Shown one piece after another: positions 17,972-26,810 of a stretch of 64,000 nucleotides of DNA (position 1 is the first letter of the stretch; the number at the start of each line of letters is the position of its first letter). Both the position numbers and the translations under genes were made by a program. This DNA is from Myxococcales bacterium. GTDB lineage: Bacteria > Myxococcota_A > Polyangia > Nannocystales > Nannocystaceae. The stretch spans positions 20,584 to 84,583 of the forward strand of contig JAAZXR010000013.1 in assembly GCA_014240065.1 (NCBI GenBank), in the 5' to 3' direction. A model generated the notes under the pieces. That model was not told the DNA's origin, did no database searches, and was given only the letters and a program-made list of their open reading frames with translations.

Positions 17972-20956
17972 GTGGCGATCCATCGGCTCGAAATCGAAAC
18001 CCGGCCCGATCTCACCGACGCGCTCGCGACCCGGACGCGCGCGCGGCTGGACGCGTGGCTGCAGATGGCGCCGACTCAGCTTCGGACGCGGCGTGTCTTT
18101 CATCTCGACGTGACGACCGAAGATGGCGCGGAGCTGACGGACGCCCAGGTCCAGACCGCGCTGGAGGCCCTCGTCGACCCCGTGGCGGAGGTGGGCGGTG
18201 TGGGGATGCTCGCGGATCCAGCGTTCAGCGCCGGCGTCGCGTTGGCGGTGGGTTTTCGGCCGGGGGTCACCGACACTGTGGGCGCGACGGTCCGCCTCGC
18301 CATCGGGGACGCCCTGGGGCGACCAGCGCGGGGCCGGGTGTACAGCTCGACCCTGTACCTGTTCGACGGCCTGAGCGAGGTGGAGGTGAGGCGCGCCGCG
18401 GACCAGCTGCTCCATAACCGCCTCATCGAGCGTGCCTCCATCTCGGAGTTCCCTCGCGACCTCGATCTTTGGGTGCCGACCGCAGGATCGCAGGCCACGC
18501 CGACCGTCCGACGAGTGCCGCTGTGTGACGCGGAGGACGAGGCGCTCGCGCGGCTCTCGAAAGAGGGGATGCTCGCGCTGTCACTTGAGGAGATGCGCGC
18601 GATTCAGGCGCACTTCAAGGCGTCGGGGCGGGATCCCAACGACGCGGAGCTGGAGTGTCTCGCGCAGACATGGAGCGAGCACTGCAAGCACAAGATCTTC
18701 GCGTCCTCGATCAGCTACGAGGGACCGGACGGGGGCTCCACGCGGCTCGACGAGGGGCTGTTCAAGACCTACGTGCGCGGGGCCACAGAGACCGTGGCGA
18801 AGCAGCGTGAGGAGGCCGGGCTCGACGAAGAGGGGGCGTCCTTCTTGGTGTCTGTGTTTCACGACAACGCGGGGGTGGTGCGTTTTACGGAGGAGGACCA
18901 CCTCGCGTACAAAGTGGAGACCCACAACTCACCGTCGGCGCTGGACCCGTACGGAGGGGCGATGACGGGGATCGTGGGCGTCAACCGTGACAGCTTCGGC
19001 ACGGGGCGGGGCGCTGACCTGTTGACCAATGTGTGGGGCTACTGCCTGGGGGATCCTCGACACGACGGGGCCCTGCCGAAGGGACTGATGCATCCGCGTC
19101 GGATTCGCGACGGCGTGCACGACGGGGTGATCGACGGGGGGAACCACTCCGGGGTTCCGTACAGCCGTGGTTTCGAGCTGTTCGACGACCGGTACGCGGG
19201 CAAGCCCCTGGTGTACTGCGGCACCGTCTCGGTGATGCCGGCGATCTGCGCGGGGGTGCCGACGCACGAGAAACCGGTCTCGGTGGGGGACGCCATCGTC
19301 ATGCTCGGCGGCCGCATCGGGAAAGATGGGATTCACGGAGCCACCTTCTCCAGCGTGGAGCTCGACGAGGACTCGCCGGTGCAAGCGGTGCAAATCGGCG
19401 ATCCCATCACCCAGCGCATGATGTTTGACATGCTCGCGGAGGCCCGCGACGGTGGGCTCTATTCCGGGATGACCGACAACGGCGCGGGGGGGCTCTCAAG
19501 CTCGGTGGGCGAGATGGCGGAGTTCACCGACGGGGCTCGGATCGATCTCGCGAAGGCGCCGGTCAAATATCCAGGGCTCGCCCCGTGGGAGATCCTCATC
19601 TCTGAGGCCCAAGAGCGCATGACTGTGGCGGTGCCCGTGGAGCACCTCGACACGTTCATGGCCCTCGCCGAGCGACGAGAAGTGGAGGCCAGTGTGTTGG
19701 GTGTGTTTACAGATTCCGGCCGTTTTGAGGTCGCCTACGGGGACGAGATGGTCTGCGATCTCGACCTCGCGTTCTTGCACGAGGGGGTGCCGTTGCCGAC
19801 CCTGCAGGCGCGGTGGAGCCCTCCCTCACGCGAGTCAACAGATAACGAGACGCTGTCGTCGCTGGTGAGCGACCAGGGGATCGCAGCGATCATGAGCCGG
19901 CTGCTCGCGCGCCCGAGCATCGCGAGCCAAGAAGACCGCGCGCGCGCCTACGACCACGAGGTTAAGGGCTTGAGCGTGATCAAACCCTGGTGTGGTCACC
20001 GCGGTGACGTCCCCTCGACGGCGTCGGTCATGCGAGCCCGCCATGGGAGGCGCGAAGGGGTCGTGCTCGGAGAGGGGATCCACCCGTTTTATTCGGACAT
20101 TGACGCGCACGCGATGGGGCACGCGTGCGTCGACGAGGCGTTGCGACGGGTGCTCTGCGCGGGCGCTCGAATCGACCGCGTGAGCGCGCTCGATAATTTT
20201 TGTTGGCCGGATCCCGTCGAGAGCGAGAAAAATCCGGACGGCGCGCATAAGCTGGCGCAGCTCGTGCGCTGCTGCGAGGCCTTGTACGAGTCGTGTGTGG
20301 CCCACGGGATCCCGCTCATCAGCGGGAAAGACTCCATGAAGAACGACGCCTATCTCGACGGCGTCCGCATCTCGATCCCGCCGACCCTGCTGGTGTCCGT
20401 GATGGGCCAGATGGAGGACGTGGGGGCGGCGTTGAGCCTCGAACCTCGGGCCGAAGGCGACGTGGTGTTCGTGCTCGGACACACCCGCGCTGAGTTCGGT
20501 GGGAGCGAGCTGTGCCGCATGCTCGGCCGCTGGTCAGACAGCGTGCCGCGCACGGACGCGCGGGCCTGCGCCGCCTCGTATCGGGCGTTCGCGGCGCTGC
20601 GCGATCGAGGCGCCGTCAAGAGCGCGCACATCGTCGGTCGTGGGGGCCTCGCGGTGACCCTCGGACACATGGTCATGTCCTCCCCGCTCGGTATCTGTGT
20701 GGAGCGCGCGCCGGGAGGCCTCGAACCGCCGCTCGCGTGGTTCTCGGAGTCCACGGGCCGCATCGTCTTTACGGTGGCGGAGTCGGACGCCGAGGAGGCG
20801 GCGGCGCTCGTGGAAGCGCATGGAGGCGAGTGCCTCGGGAGCGTCGAGGAATCGGAGGAGGGCGGACACCTCCGCTTCATCCACGAGACGCACGGGTTCG
20901 GTGTCGGCGCGGATGTGCTGCGCGCGAGCTTCAAGGAGGGACTCCATGGACTTTGA
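17972..20956 (+). CDS. purL: Phosphoribosylformylglycinamidine synthase, PurL (synthetase) subunit, large type
   Basis: PurL converts FGAR to FGAM with ATP and ammonia delivered by PurQ, the fourth step of purine synthesis. From GTG 17972 it is 994 aa, much longer than the roughly 740-aa small PurL. The N-terminal 200 residues look like a PurS-type region (IHRLEIETRPDLTDALATRTRARL), which replaces the separate PurS protein. The catalytic core begins at TWSEHCKHK, with His237 as the likely active-site residue, followed by KVETHNSPSALDPYGGA and DNGAGGLSSSVGEM, and the second half repeats the AIR-synthase fold. GGGAG at 17958-17962 is a good ribosome site. Its stop overlaps the purQ start by 11 bases. 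Confidence 0.95.
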   Translation: MAIHRLEIETRPDLTDALATRTRARLDAWLQMAPTQLRTRRVFHLDVTTEDGAELTDAQVQTALEALVDPVAEVGGVGMLADPAFSAGVALAVGFRPGVTDTVGATVRLAIGDALGRPARGRVYSSTLYLFDGLSEVEVRRAADQLLHNRLIERASISEFPRDLDLWVPTAGSQATPTVRRVPLCDAEDEALARLSKEGMLALSLEEMRAIQAHFKASGRDPNDAELECLAQTWSEHCKHKIFASSISYEGPDGGSTRLDEGLFKTYVRGATETVAKQREEAGLDEEGASFLVSVFHDNAGVVRFTEEDHLAYKVETHNSPSALDPYGGAMTGIVGVNRDSFGTGRGADLLTNVWGYCLGDPRHDGALPKGLMHPRRIRDGVHDGVIDGGNHSGVPYSRGFELFDDRYAGKPLVYCGTVSVMPAICAGVPTHEKPVSVGDAIVMLGGRIGKDGIHGATFSSVELDEDSPVQAVQIGDPITQRMMFDMLAEARDGGLYSGMTDNGAGGLSSSVGEMAEFTDGARIDLAKAPVKYPGLAPWEILISEAQERMTVAVPVEHLDTFMALAERREVEASVLGVFTDSGRFEVAYGDEMVCDLDLAFLHEGVPLPTLQARWSPPSRESTDNETLSSLVSDQGIAAIMSRLLARPSIASQEDRARAYDHEVKGLSVIKPWCGHRGDVPSTASVMRARHGRREGVVLGEGIHPFYSDIDAHAMGHACVDEALRRVLCAGARIDRVSALDNFCWPDPVESEKNPDGAHKLAQLVRCCEALYESCVAHGIPLISGKDSMKNDAYLDGVRISIPPTLLVSVMGQMEDVGAALSLEPRAEGDVVFVLGHTRAEFGGSELCRMLGRWSDSVPRTDARACAASYRAFAALRDRGAVKSAHIVGRGGLAVTLGHMVMSSPLGICVERAPGGLEPPLAWFSESTGRIVFTVAESDAEEAAALVEAHGGECLGSVEESEEGGHLRFIHETHGFGVGADVLRASFKEGLHGL

Positions 20957-21815
20957 CCCCCAACTTTGCGAGGCCATGCGCCTCGACCCGCGGCACGCCG
21001 CGAACGTGCGCGTGCTGGTGATGACCGGCTACGGGCTCAACTGCGAGGACGAGACCGCGGCGGGGTTTCAGCGGCTCGGGTGCGCCGTGGACAGGGTGCA
21101 CGTGGGGGATTTGATCGCCGAGTCGTCGGCGGATCGCCTCTCGCGGTGGGACGTGCTCGCGTTCATCGGCGGATTCTCGTTTGGTGATCACGTGGCCTCC
21201 GGGCGCGTCTACGCCAACCGGCTGCGATACCGACTCGGCGAGGGGCTCGCGCGCTTCGTGGACCGGGGGGGCTTGGCCGTGGGCATGTGCAACGGCTTTC
21301 AGACCATGGTGAAGCTGGGCATATTGCCAGGGTTTGATCGACCTCAAGGTGAGCTCGCGCCGCAGCAGGCGTCGCTGGTCTCCAACGAGCGCCTCGGCTA
21401 CTACGATGGCTGGGTGACGATGCGCGCCGACGCCCAGAGCCCCTGTGTGTGGACACGCGGCGTGGATCGGATTGAACTGCCGAGTCGTCACGGCGAAGGC
21501 AAGCTGGTGTACGGCTCGAGTGGGCTGAGGGAGCGGCTCGACGGCGCGCACCAAATCCCGCTACGCTACGTGGACGGTGATGGGGACCCGACGCGCGAGT
21601 GGCCCCACAATCCGAATGGATCGGAGGGTGGGGCAGGCGCGCTGTGCGATGCAAGCGGGCGCCTGTTCGGGCTCATGCCGCACCCGGAGGCGTTCTTGTA
21701 CGCGGAGAACCATCCGCGGTGGCGCGCGCGGCGAGACGCTGGCGACGAGCGGACTTGGGGCGAAGGCGTGGCCCTGCTCGCCAACGGTGTCCGGGCCGCG
21801 ATCGAGGCGCGCTAG
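20946..21815 (+). CDS. purQ: Phosphoribosylformylglycinamidine synthase, PurQ (glutaminase) subunit
   Basis: PurQ hydrolyses glutamine and channels ammonia to PurL. The 289-aa protein is a class I glutamine amidotransferase: VLVMTGYGLNCEDETAAGFQRLG at the N-terminus, GGFSFGDHVASGRV, the nucleophile Cys115 in GMCNGFQ, and the His/Glu pair in MPHPEAFLY. It is longer than the usual roughly 225-aa PurQ, matching the C-terminal domain of the long single-chain enzymes. ATG 20946 has a strong Shine-Dalgarno site (AAGGAGG) inside the purL 3' end. The overlap means that both subunits are made from one message. Confidence 0.95.
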   Translation: MDFDPQLCEAMRLDPRHAANVRVLVMTGYGLNCEDETAAGFQRLGCAVDRVHVGDLIAESSADRLSRWDVLAFIGGFSFGDHVASGRVYANRLRYRLGEGLARFVDRGGLAVGMCNGFQTMVKLGILPGFDRPQGELAPQQASLVSNERLGYYDGWVTMRADAQSPCVWTRGVDRIELPSRHGEGKLVYGSSGLRERLDGAHQIPLRYVDGDGDPTREWPHNPNGSEGGAGALCDASGRLFGLMPHPEAFLYAENHPRWRARRDAGDERTWGEGVALLANGVRAAIEAR

Positions 21816-21836
21816 CCGAGGACGAGCACTCCGCGC

Positions 21837-22046
21837 TCACTCGCGGCGGTGACCAGGGACGGCGCGGCCGTCCATGTCGAGGGTCTTCCAAAAATCGGGC
21901 CAGCGAGGGATCTCGACCATCGTGGGGGCGACGGCGTCGAAGTTGTGGGGGTAGGTGCGCTTGAGGAACGCCAGGACCGCCTCGGGCGAGGGCGCCTGGA
22001 CGAAGTGGGCCTCCATCGGCGGATATTCGTAACGGAACTTTTTCAC
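21837..22046 (-). CDS. Small conserved-looking protein downstream of the adenosyltransferase gene
   Basis: A 69-aa protein of unknown function (KKFRYEYPPMEAHFVQAPS...). It is soluble, aromatic-rich and has no signal. It starts at GTG 22046, only 10 bases after the adenosyltransferase stop, with GAGG at 8 bases spacing, so it is the second gene of that transcript. A longer frame to 22097 would overlap the upstream gene. I do not recognise a family. Confidence 0.6.
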   Translation of the reverse strand: MKKFRYEYPPMEAHFVQAPSPEAVLAFLKRTYPHNFDAVAPTMVEIPRWPDFWKTLDMDGRAVPGHRRE

Positions 22047-22056
22047 GGGTTGGACC

Positions 22057-22656
22057 TCATGTGGTCTTTGGGTTCCACAGCACCTCGGGCGCCCCAAACT
22101 CTCGACTCGCGTCCCGCGAGAGCACGAACAGGAGGTCGCTGAGGCGATTGAGGTAGACCTGGGTCTCGGGGCGGACGGGCTCGCTCTCCATCAGGGCGAC
22201 CACGTGACGCTCGGCTCGTCGGCACACGGTGCGCGCGAGGTGTCCCATGGTCGCGACGGCGCCGCCGCCGGGCAAGATGAAGCTGGTGAGCGGTCCGAGC
22301 GCGTCGTTGCGCGCGTCGATCTCAGCCTCGAGCGCCTTGATGTGGCGGCCCTCTACGACCGTCGCGGTGGCCGAGCCCTCGGCGCCGGGCGTGGCCAGCT
22401 CCGCGCCGAGGTTGAACAGTTCCTGCTGGATGCGCTCCAAGGTGGCATCCAGCGCCGCGCACCACGCACTCGCGCGTGGGCTCTCCGCGCCGCCGCGGCT
22501 GATCTCCAAGCGCAACACTCCGAGGCACGCGTTCAGCTCGTCCACGTCCCCGTAGCTTTGAACGCGCGCCGAGGATTTGGAGACGGTGGCGCCGTTGGCC
22601 AGCATCGTCTCGCCTTTGTCTCCAAAGCGGGTGTAGACCTTGTTGATGTAGACCAT
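22057..22656 (-). CDS. Cob(I)yrinic acid a,c-diamide adenosyltransferase, PduO type
   Basis: This 199-aa enzyme transfers adenosyl from ATP to cob(I)alamin to make coenzyme B12. PduO-type features are the start MVYINKVYTRFGDKGET, GDVDELNACLG, NLGAELATP, SFILPGGG, and near the C-terminus RRAERHVVALMESEPVRPETQVYLNRLSDLLFVLSR. The ATP-binding N-terminal motif TRxGDxG and the conserved Arg/Asn helix are intact. ATG 22656 gives the family-standard N-terminus. Only 82 bases separate it from the divergent rhodanese start, so a cobalamin riboswitch would not fit. It is followed closely by the 69-aa gene. Confidence 0.93.
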   Translation of the reverse strand: MVYINKVYTRFGDKGETMLANGATVSKSSARVQSYGDVDELNACLGVLRLEISRGGAESPRASAWCAALDATLERIQQELFNLGAELATPGAEGSATATVVEGRHIKALEAEIDARNDALGPLTSFILPGGGAVATMGHLARTVCRRAERHVVALMESEPVRPETQVYLNRLSDLLFVLSRDASREFGAPEVLWNPKTT

Positions 22657-22738
22657 CGAGCGGAGCGTAGCACCCCAATTGAATTCTGCGGGGGGCGCGG
22701 CCGCGGGAGCATGCATCGATTGCGGTATGCTCTCGGAG

Positions 22739-23626
22739 ATGTTTGAGACCCTGATCACCGTGGAGCAGGCGCGACGAGGTCTTGGACTCGCGGACTGGCG
22801 ATTCGTGGACTGCCGCTTTGATTTGCGTGACGTGGACGCGGGGCGGGCGGCCTACGAGCGCGGACACATCCCTGGAGCGGTCTATGCGCATCTCGACGAC
22901 GATCTCTCCGGGCAGGTCGTCACGGGCGAGACCGGTCGCCATCCGCTCCCAGACGACACCGCGATGGCGTCGCTCGTTCAGCGGCTGGGGGTGGACGCGC
23001 ACACCCAGGTGGTCGTGTACGACGATCTCGGCGGTCGCATCGCCGCGCGGCTCTGGTGGATGTTGAGGTATGCGGGGCTCGAGAAAGTAGCGGTGCTCGA
23101 CGGTGGGTGGCCGGCATGGACGGCGGGCACGCGAGAACGAGAGCGCACAGTGAGGTCAGTCGCCCCGAGTCACTACGCGCCGTCCTTTCGCAGACGACAG
23201 GTCGTGTCCACTGCGATGGTAGAGGCGTGGGTGCGCGAGGGAGGGGCGCCCACGCTGCTCGACGCCCGCGCCGCAGCGCGATATCGCGGCGAGGTGGAGC
23301 CGCTCGATCCGGTCGCTGGCCACATCCCCGGGGCGCGGTCGTCACCGTGCGCGAACAGCCTGGATGGAGCGGGGATGTTTCGCGCCCGTCCGATCCTCCG
23401 CGAAGCGTTCTTGTCTGTCATGCCTGAGGAGGGCCCGGGGCGCGGAGCGTCGGTCGCATACTGCGGTTCGGGAGTCACCGCCTGCCATCTCATTTTGGCG
23501 ATGACGCACGCGGGCCTCGCTCCTCCGCGCTTGTATCCCGGATCGTGGAGTGCGTGGTGTGGCGATGCGACGCGTCCCATCTCGACGGGACCGACAGCGG
23601 GTAACGAGACCTCACGAACAACGTAG
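22739..23626 (+). CDS. Sulfurtransferase (rhodanese/3-mercaptopyruvate type)
   Basis: A 295-aa two-domain rhodanese. The first domain (about residues 5-135) is catalytically inactive, as usual, with FVDCRFDLRD and HIPGAVYAHLDDDLSG. The second carries the active-site loop CGSGVTA with nucleophile Cys242. CGSGVT is the signature I know from 3-mercaptopyruvate sulfurtransferases such as SseA. The physiological donor cannot be fixed from sequence. TATGCT at 22726-22731 lies 7 bases before ATG 22739, the same spacing as for the TPR gene at 12161. ATG 22727 is an alternative start that would overlap this hexamer. Confidence 0.88.
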   Translation: MFETLITVEQARRGLGLADWRFVDCRFDLRDVDAGRAAYERGHIPGAVYAHLDDDLSGQVVTGETGRHPLPDDTAMASLVQRLGVDAHTQVVVYDDLGGRIAARLWWMLRYAGLEKVAVLDGGWPAWTAGTRERERTVRSVAPSHYAPSFRRRQVVSTAMVEAWVREGGAPTLLDARAAARYRGEVEPLDPVAGHIPGARSSPCANSLDGAGMFRARPILREAFLSVMPEEGPGRGASVAYCGSGVTACHLILAMTHAGLAPPRLYPGSWSAWCGDATRPISTGPTAGNETSRTT

Positions 23627-23725
23627 GTCGAGCGAGGCGGCCGGTGCTTGAACATGGTCCCGGACCGGAACTCAAAGGCCGGTGCGCTTGTGCGATACTC
23701 TCTGGGGGGGGCGCGTTGAACGTTC

Positions 23726-25837
23726 ATGGACATCAACCCTGAAGAAACGGTCGAGTCTTTGGTGGAGCACGCCGTGGATGGATCGGGCGAGCCTCCCCCG
23801 TCCACGAGCGCGCGATCATCGGTGGAGGGAAAACACGCTGATCGCGCGGTACAGCCCGCGATGACCGAAGAGGTGACGCGCCCCGCGTTTGGGCCGGGAG
23901 ACCTCGGGACTGACCGATACGAGCAAGGGGGGCTGCTCGGGAAGGGCGGAATGGGAGAGGTCCGCACGCACGTCGATACGCGGATCGGTCGAGAGGTGGC
24001 GATCAAGGTGCTCTCGCCTCGGAAGGCGCCCGGAGGGCGCTCGGCGAAGCGCTTCGTCCAAGAGGCGATGCTGCAAGGGCAGCTCGAACATCCGACGGTG
24101 GTGCCGATCTACGACGTCGGATCGACCGTCGATGGGCGCCCGTATTTCTCGATGAAGCGGGTGCGCGGGCAGACGCTCTCGCAGGTGTTGCGTGGGCGAC
24201 GCTCGGGGGAGCCCTCGATGACCGCGGCCTTCTCCATCAGGCGATTGCTCGAGGACTTCTCCCGGCTGTGCCTCGCGGTTGACTTTATTCACCAGCGCGG
24301 CGTCATCCACCGAGACATCAAGCCGGCCAATGTCATGCTTGGGGAGTTTGGTGAGGTCTACTTGCTGGACTGGGGCCTGGCGAAGTACGAGGTCGAAGAG
24401 AGCGTCGCGGACTCGGGCGAGGACGAGGTCTCGCTCGACACCGATGGGGTGTTTGAACCGCCGGATCCGACCAAGGACGGAGTCATGCTCGGAACGCCGG
24501 GCTATATGGCCCCGGAGCAGGCGAGGGGGAATCACGTGGTGAAAGTGGGTCCGGAGGCCGATGTCTACGCGCTCGGGGTGCTGCTCTACGAGATCGTGAC
24601 GGGTCGGCGGCTGCATCGCGGACGCACGGCCAAAGAGCGCGTGAAATCCACGATGAGCACGGGGCTCATCCGGGTCATCAAGCTGTTCCCCGAGCTCGCG
24701 ATCTCTCCGGAGATCAGCGAGCTCATCGAGATCGCGCTTAATCCAGTGGCCGAGCTCCGCACGTGCAGCCCCCGCGAGATGCACGAGCAGATCCAACGAC
24801 ACCTCGACGGATATCGGGACATGGAGTCGCGCGGCCGTCAAGCGGAGGATCTTTATGAACTCGCGACGTGCGTCGTGAGGGACTACCAGCATGAGTCGAT
24901 GGAGGAGGTGCGCGCGAGGAAGCTCGAGCTGTTGGGGAGGGCGCTCGCCTTGCAGCCCGATCACGCCGGCGCGCTCTCCGATTTCGTAGAGCTGCTCGGG
25001 GCGCCCGTGCGGGAGGTCCCGGCGGAGGTCGTCGAGGAGATTAAGGAGGTCGAGGCGAACCAGGTGAAGAGCGCGGGGCGGCTGGGGGCGCTCGTGTTCC
25101 TGGGACTCAACGCGTTCAGCCTGTGGCTCGCGGAGATGGCAGACCTCGATGAGTGGGCCCATCTGCTCCCGTTCATCGCCTGCACCACCGCCACGAGCGT
25201 CGTGAGCTTCGCGGTGTCAAGAATGCGGGCGCCGGGGCCTCAGCACTCCTATATCGTCTTCGTCCTCGCGGTCTTGACGACCGCCTCGCTCGTGAATTTC
25301 TTTGGTGTCTACGTGGTGGTGCCGTCCATGCTCGCCGTGGTCACCATGGCCTTCGCGCTCAACACTCCCGCGCGGTGGGGGTGGCGGGTCATCGCGACCG
25401 GCGGCGGAGCGATCATCGCGCTGTCCCTGCTCCCATTCCTTGGCGTCGTGCCGTCTACCGTGACTTCGGACGTCGGGAAGTTCATGGTGGTCGTCCCACT
25501 CAAGGTGAAGACCTCTGGTGAGATGCAGCTGTTCGTGACCATCGCCGGATGCGCGGTGGTGATGTTGGCCGGCTTCGCGATCGTTCCGCTCCGCATCCGC
25601 CTCGACATCGCTCAGCGCCGCGCGCGGACGACGACGTGGCAGCTTCGGCACCTGATCCCCGCGCAGATCCGCTTCATGGGTGACGTGTACAGCTCCACCA
25701 TGATGAAGACCTCCGAGCTCGAGAGCGGCGACTCCGATGGCGTCGCGCGCGTCGGCGCGGGCAGCCAGGCCGGGGTGTCTGGCGCCTACCCCTCGAAGAG
25801 CATGGCCACCCGTCGGGATCCGTTGGAGAAATCGTGA
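23726..25837 (+). CDS. Ser/Thr protein kinase with C-terminal multi-pass membrane domain
   Basis: A 703-aa eukaryotic-type kinase. Residues 65-360 form the kinase domain: Gly-loop LLGKGGMGEV (70-79), Lys94 in VAIKVL, catalytic HRDIKPAN (His195-Arg196-Asp197), DWG at 215-217 instead of DFG, and GTPGYMAPEQA. All catalytic residues are present. The DWG variant is frequent in myxobacterial and planctomycete kinases. A helical linker (about 370-450) follows, then about six hydrophobic segments between 452 and 623 and a Ser-rich cytoplasmic tail. Having a multi-pass domain C-terminal to the kinase is less usual than a single TM with a sensor. No phosphatase or FHA partner is adjacent. Confidence 0.9.
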   Translation: MDINPEETVESLVEHAVDGSGEPPPSTSARSSVEGKHADRAVQPAMTEEVTRPAFGPGDLGTDRYEQGGLLGKGGMGEVRTHVDTRIGREVAIKVLSPRKAPGGRSAKRFVQEAMLQGQLEHPTVVPIYDVGSTVDGRPYFSMKRVRGQTLSQVLRGRRSGEPSMTAAFSIRRLLEDFSRLCLAVDFIHQRGVIHRDIKPANVMLGEFGEVYLLDWGLAKYEVEESVADSGEDEVSLDTDGVFEPPDPTKDGVMLGTPGYMAPEQARGNHVVKVGPEADVYALGVLLYEIVTGRRLHRGRTAKERVKSTMSTGLIRVIKLFPELAISPEISELIEIALNPVAELRTCSPREMHEQIQRHLDGYRDMESRGRQAEDLYELATCVVRDYQHESMEEVRARKLELLGRALALQPDHAGALSDFVELLGAPVREVPAEVVEEIKEVEANQVKSAGRLGALVFLGLNAFSLWLAEMADLDEWAHLLPFIACTTATSVVSFAVSRMRAPGPQHSYIVFVLAVLTTASLVNFFGVYVVVPSMLAVVTMAFALNTPARWGWRVIATGGGAIIALSLLPFLGVVPSTVTSDVGKFMVVVPLKVKTSGEMQLFVTIAGCAVVMLAGFAIVPLRIRLDIAQRRARTTTWQLRHLIPAQIRFMGDVYSSTMMKTSELESGDSDGVARVGAGSQAGVSGAYPSKSMATRRDPLEKS

Positions 25838-25934
25838 GCGAGTCGCTCGCGTCGGCGGCGCGCACCACAGCAGCCTGAGGCGGCGAGAGGGCGGGGCCCG
25901 CGACGCCTCATGTCTGCCCCGAGCGGAGGCGCGC

Positions 25935-26810
25935 TCACATTTGGGCGGCCATCGTGGTGCCGATGTCGCTGGGCGTATCTGCGATGGCGACGCCGGCGTC
26001 TCGCATGGCGGAGAGCTTGCCTTCGGCCGTGCCCTTGCCACCGGAGACGATGGCGCCCGCGTGTCCCATGCGCTTGCCGGGCGGCGCCGTGACGCCCGCG
26101 ATAAACCCGGCCACAGGTTTCTTGACGTGCGCCTTGATGAACGCGGCGCCCTCCTCTTCGTCGGTGCCACCGATCTCACCGATCATCACGATGCCCTCGG
26201 TCGCCGGATCCTCGTTAAAGAGCTTGAGGCAGTCGACGAAGTTTGTGCCGTTGACCGGGTCGCCGCCGATGCCGATGGCGGTGGTCTGGCCGAGCCCGAG
26301 GCTCGTGAGCTGGTGGACCGCTTCGTAGGTCAAGGTGCCAGATCGGGAGATGACGCCGACGCGCCCAGGCTTGTGGATGTAGCCCGGCATGATGCCGATG
26401 CGGCACTGCTCTGGCGTGATGATCCCCGGACAGTTGGGGCCGATCAGCCGGCTCGAGCGACCCTGCAGGTAGCGCTTGACGCGGATCATGTCGGACACGG
26501 GGATGCCCTCCGTGATGCACACGATGAGCGGGATCTCAGCGTCGGCGGCCTCCATGATCGCGTCGGCGGCGAACGGCGGCGGCACGAAGATGACCGTGGC
26601 GTTCGCCCCGGTGCCCTCCACAGCGCCCACGACGGTGTCGAACACCGGCACGCGCCCGTCGAGCACGGCGCCGCCGCCCTTTCCCGGGGTGCAGCCGGCG
26701 ACGACTTGGGTGCCCGCGTAACCGAGCGACTGCTCCGCGTGGAACATGCCGGTCTTGCCGGTGATTCCCTGTACGAGGAGGCGGGTGTTCTTGTCGACGA
26801 GTACGCTCAT
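25935..26810 (-). CDS. sucD: Succinate-CoA ligase, alpha subunit
   Basis: SucD binds CoA and carries the phosphohistidine of succinyl-CoA synthetase, which makes ATP or GTP in the TCA cycle. The 291-aa chain has the CoA-binding [23 protein letters not shown] N-terminus, [27 protein letters not shown], and the phosphorylated His250 in [11 protein letters not shown]. Its length and motifs are standard. ATG 26810 overlaps the sucC stop by 4 bases (ATGA), with GGAG in the sucC 3' end. It is the last gene of the mdh-sucC-sucD group. Confidence 0.97.
   Translation of the reverse strand: MSVLVDKNTRLLVQGITGKTGMFHAEQSLGYAGTQVVAGCTPGKGGGAVLDGRVPVFDTVVGAVEGTGANATVIFVPPPFAADAIMEAADAEIPLIVCITEGIPVSDMIRVKRYLQGRSSRLIGPNCPGIITPEQCRIGIMPGYIHKPGRVGVISRSGTLTYEAVHQLTSLGLGQTTAIGIGGDPVNGTNFVDCLKLFNEDPATEGIVMIGEIGGTDEEEGAAFIKAHVKKPVAGFIAGVTAPPGKRMGHAGAIVSGGKGTAEGKLSAMRDAGVAIADTPSDIGTTMAAQM

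Noticed and set aside
22657..22738. Cobalamin riboswitch before the adenosyltransferase gene
   Set aside because: Only 82 bases separate the divergent starts, too short for that riboswitch, and no B12 box was seen.
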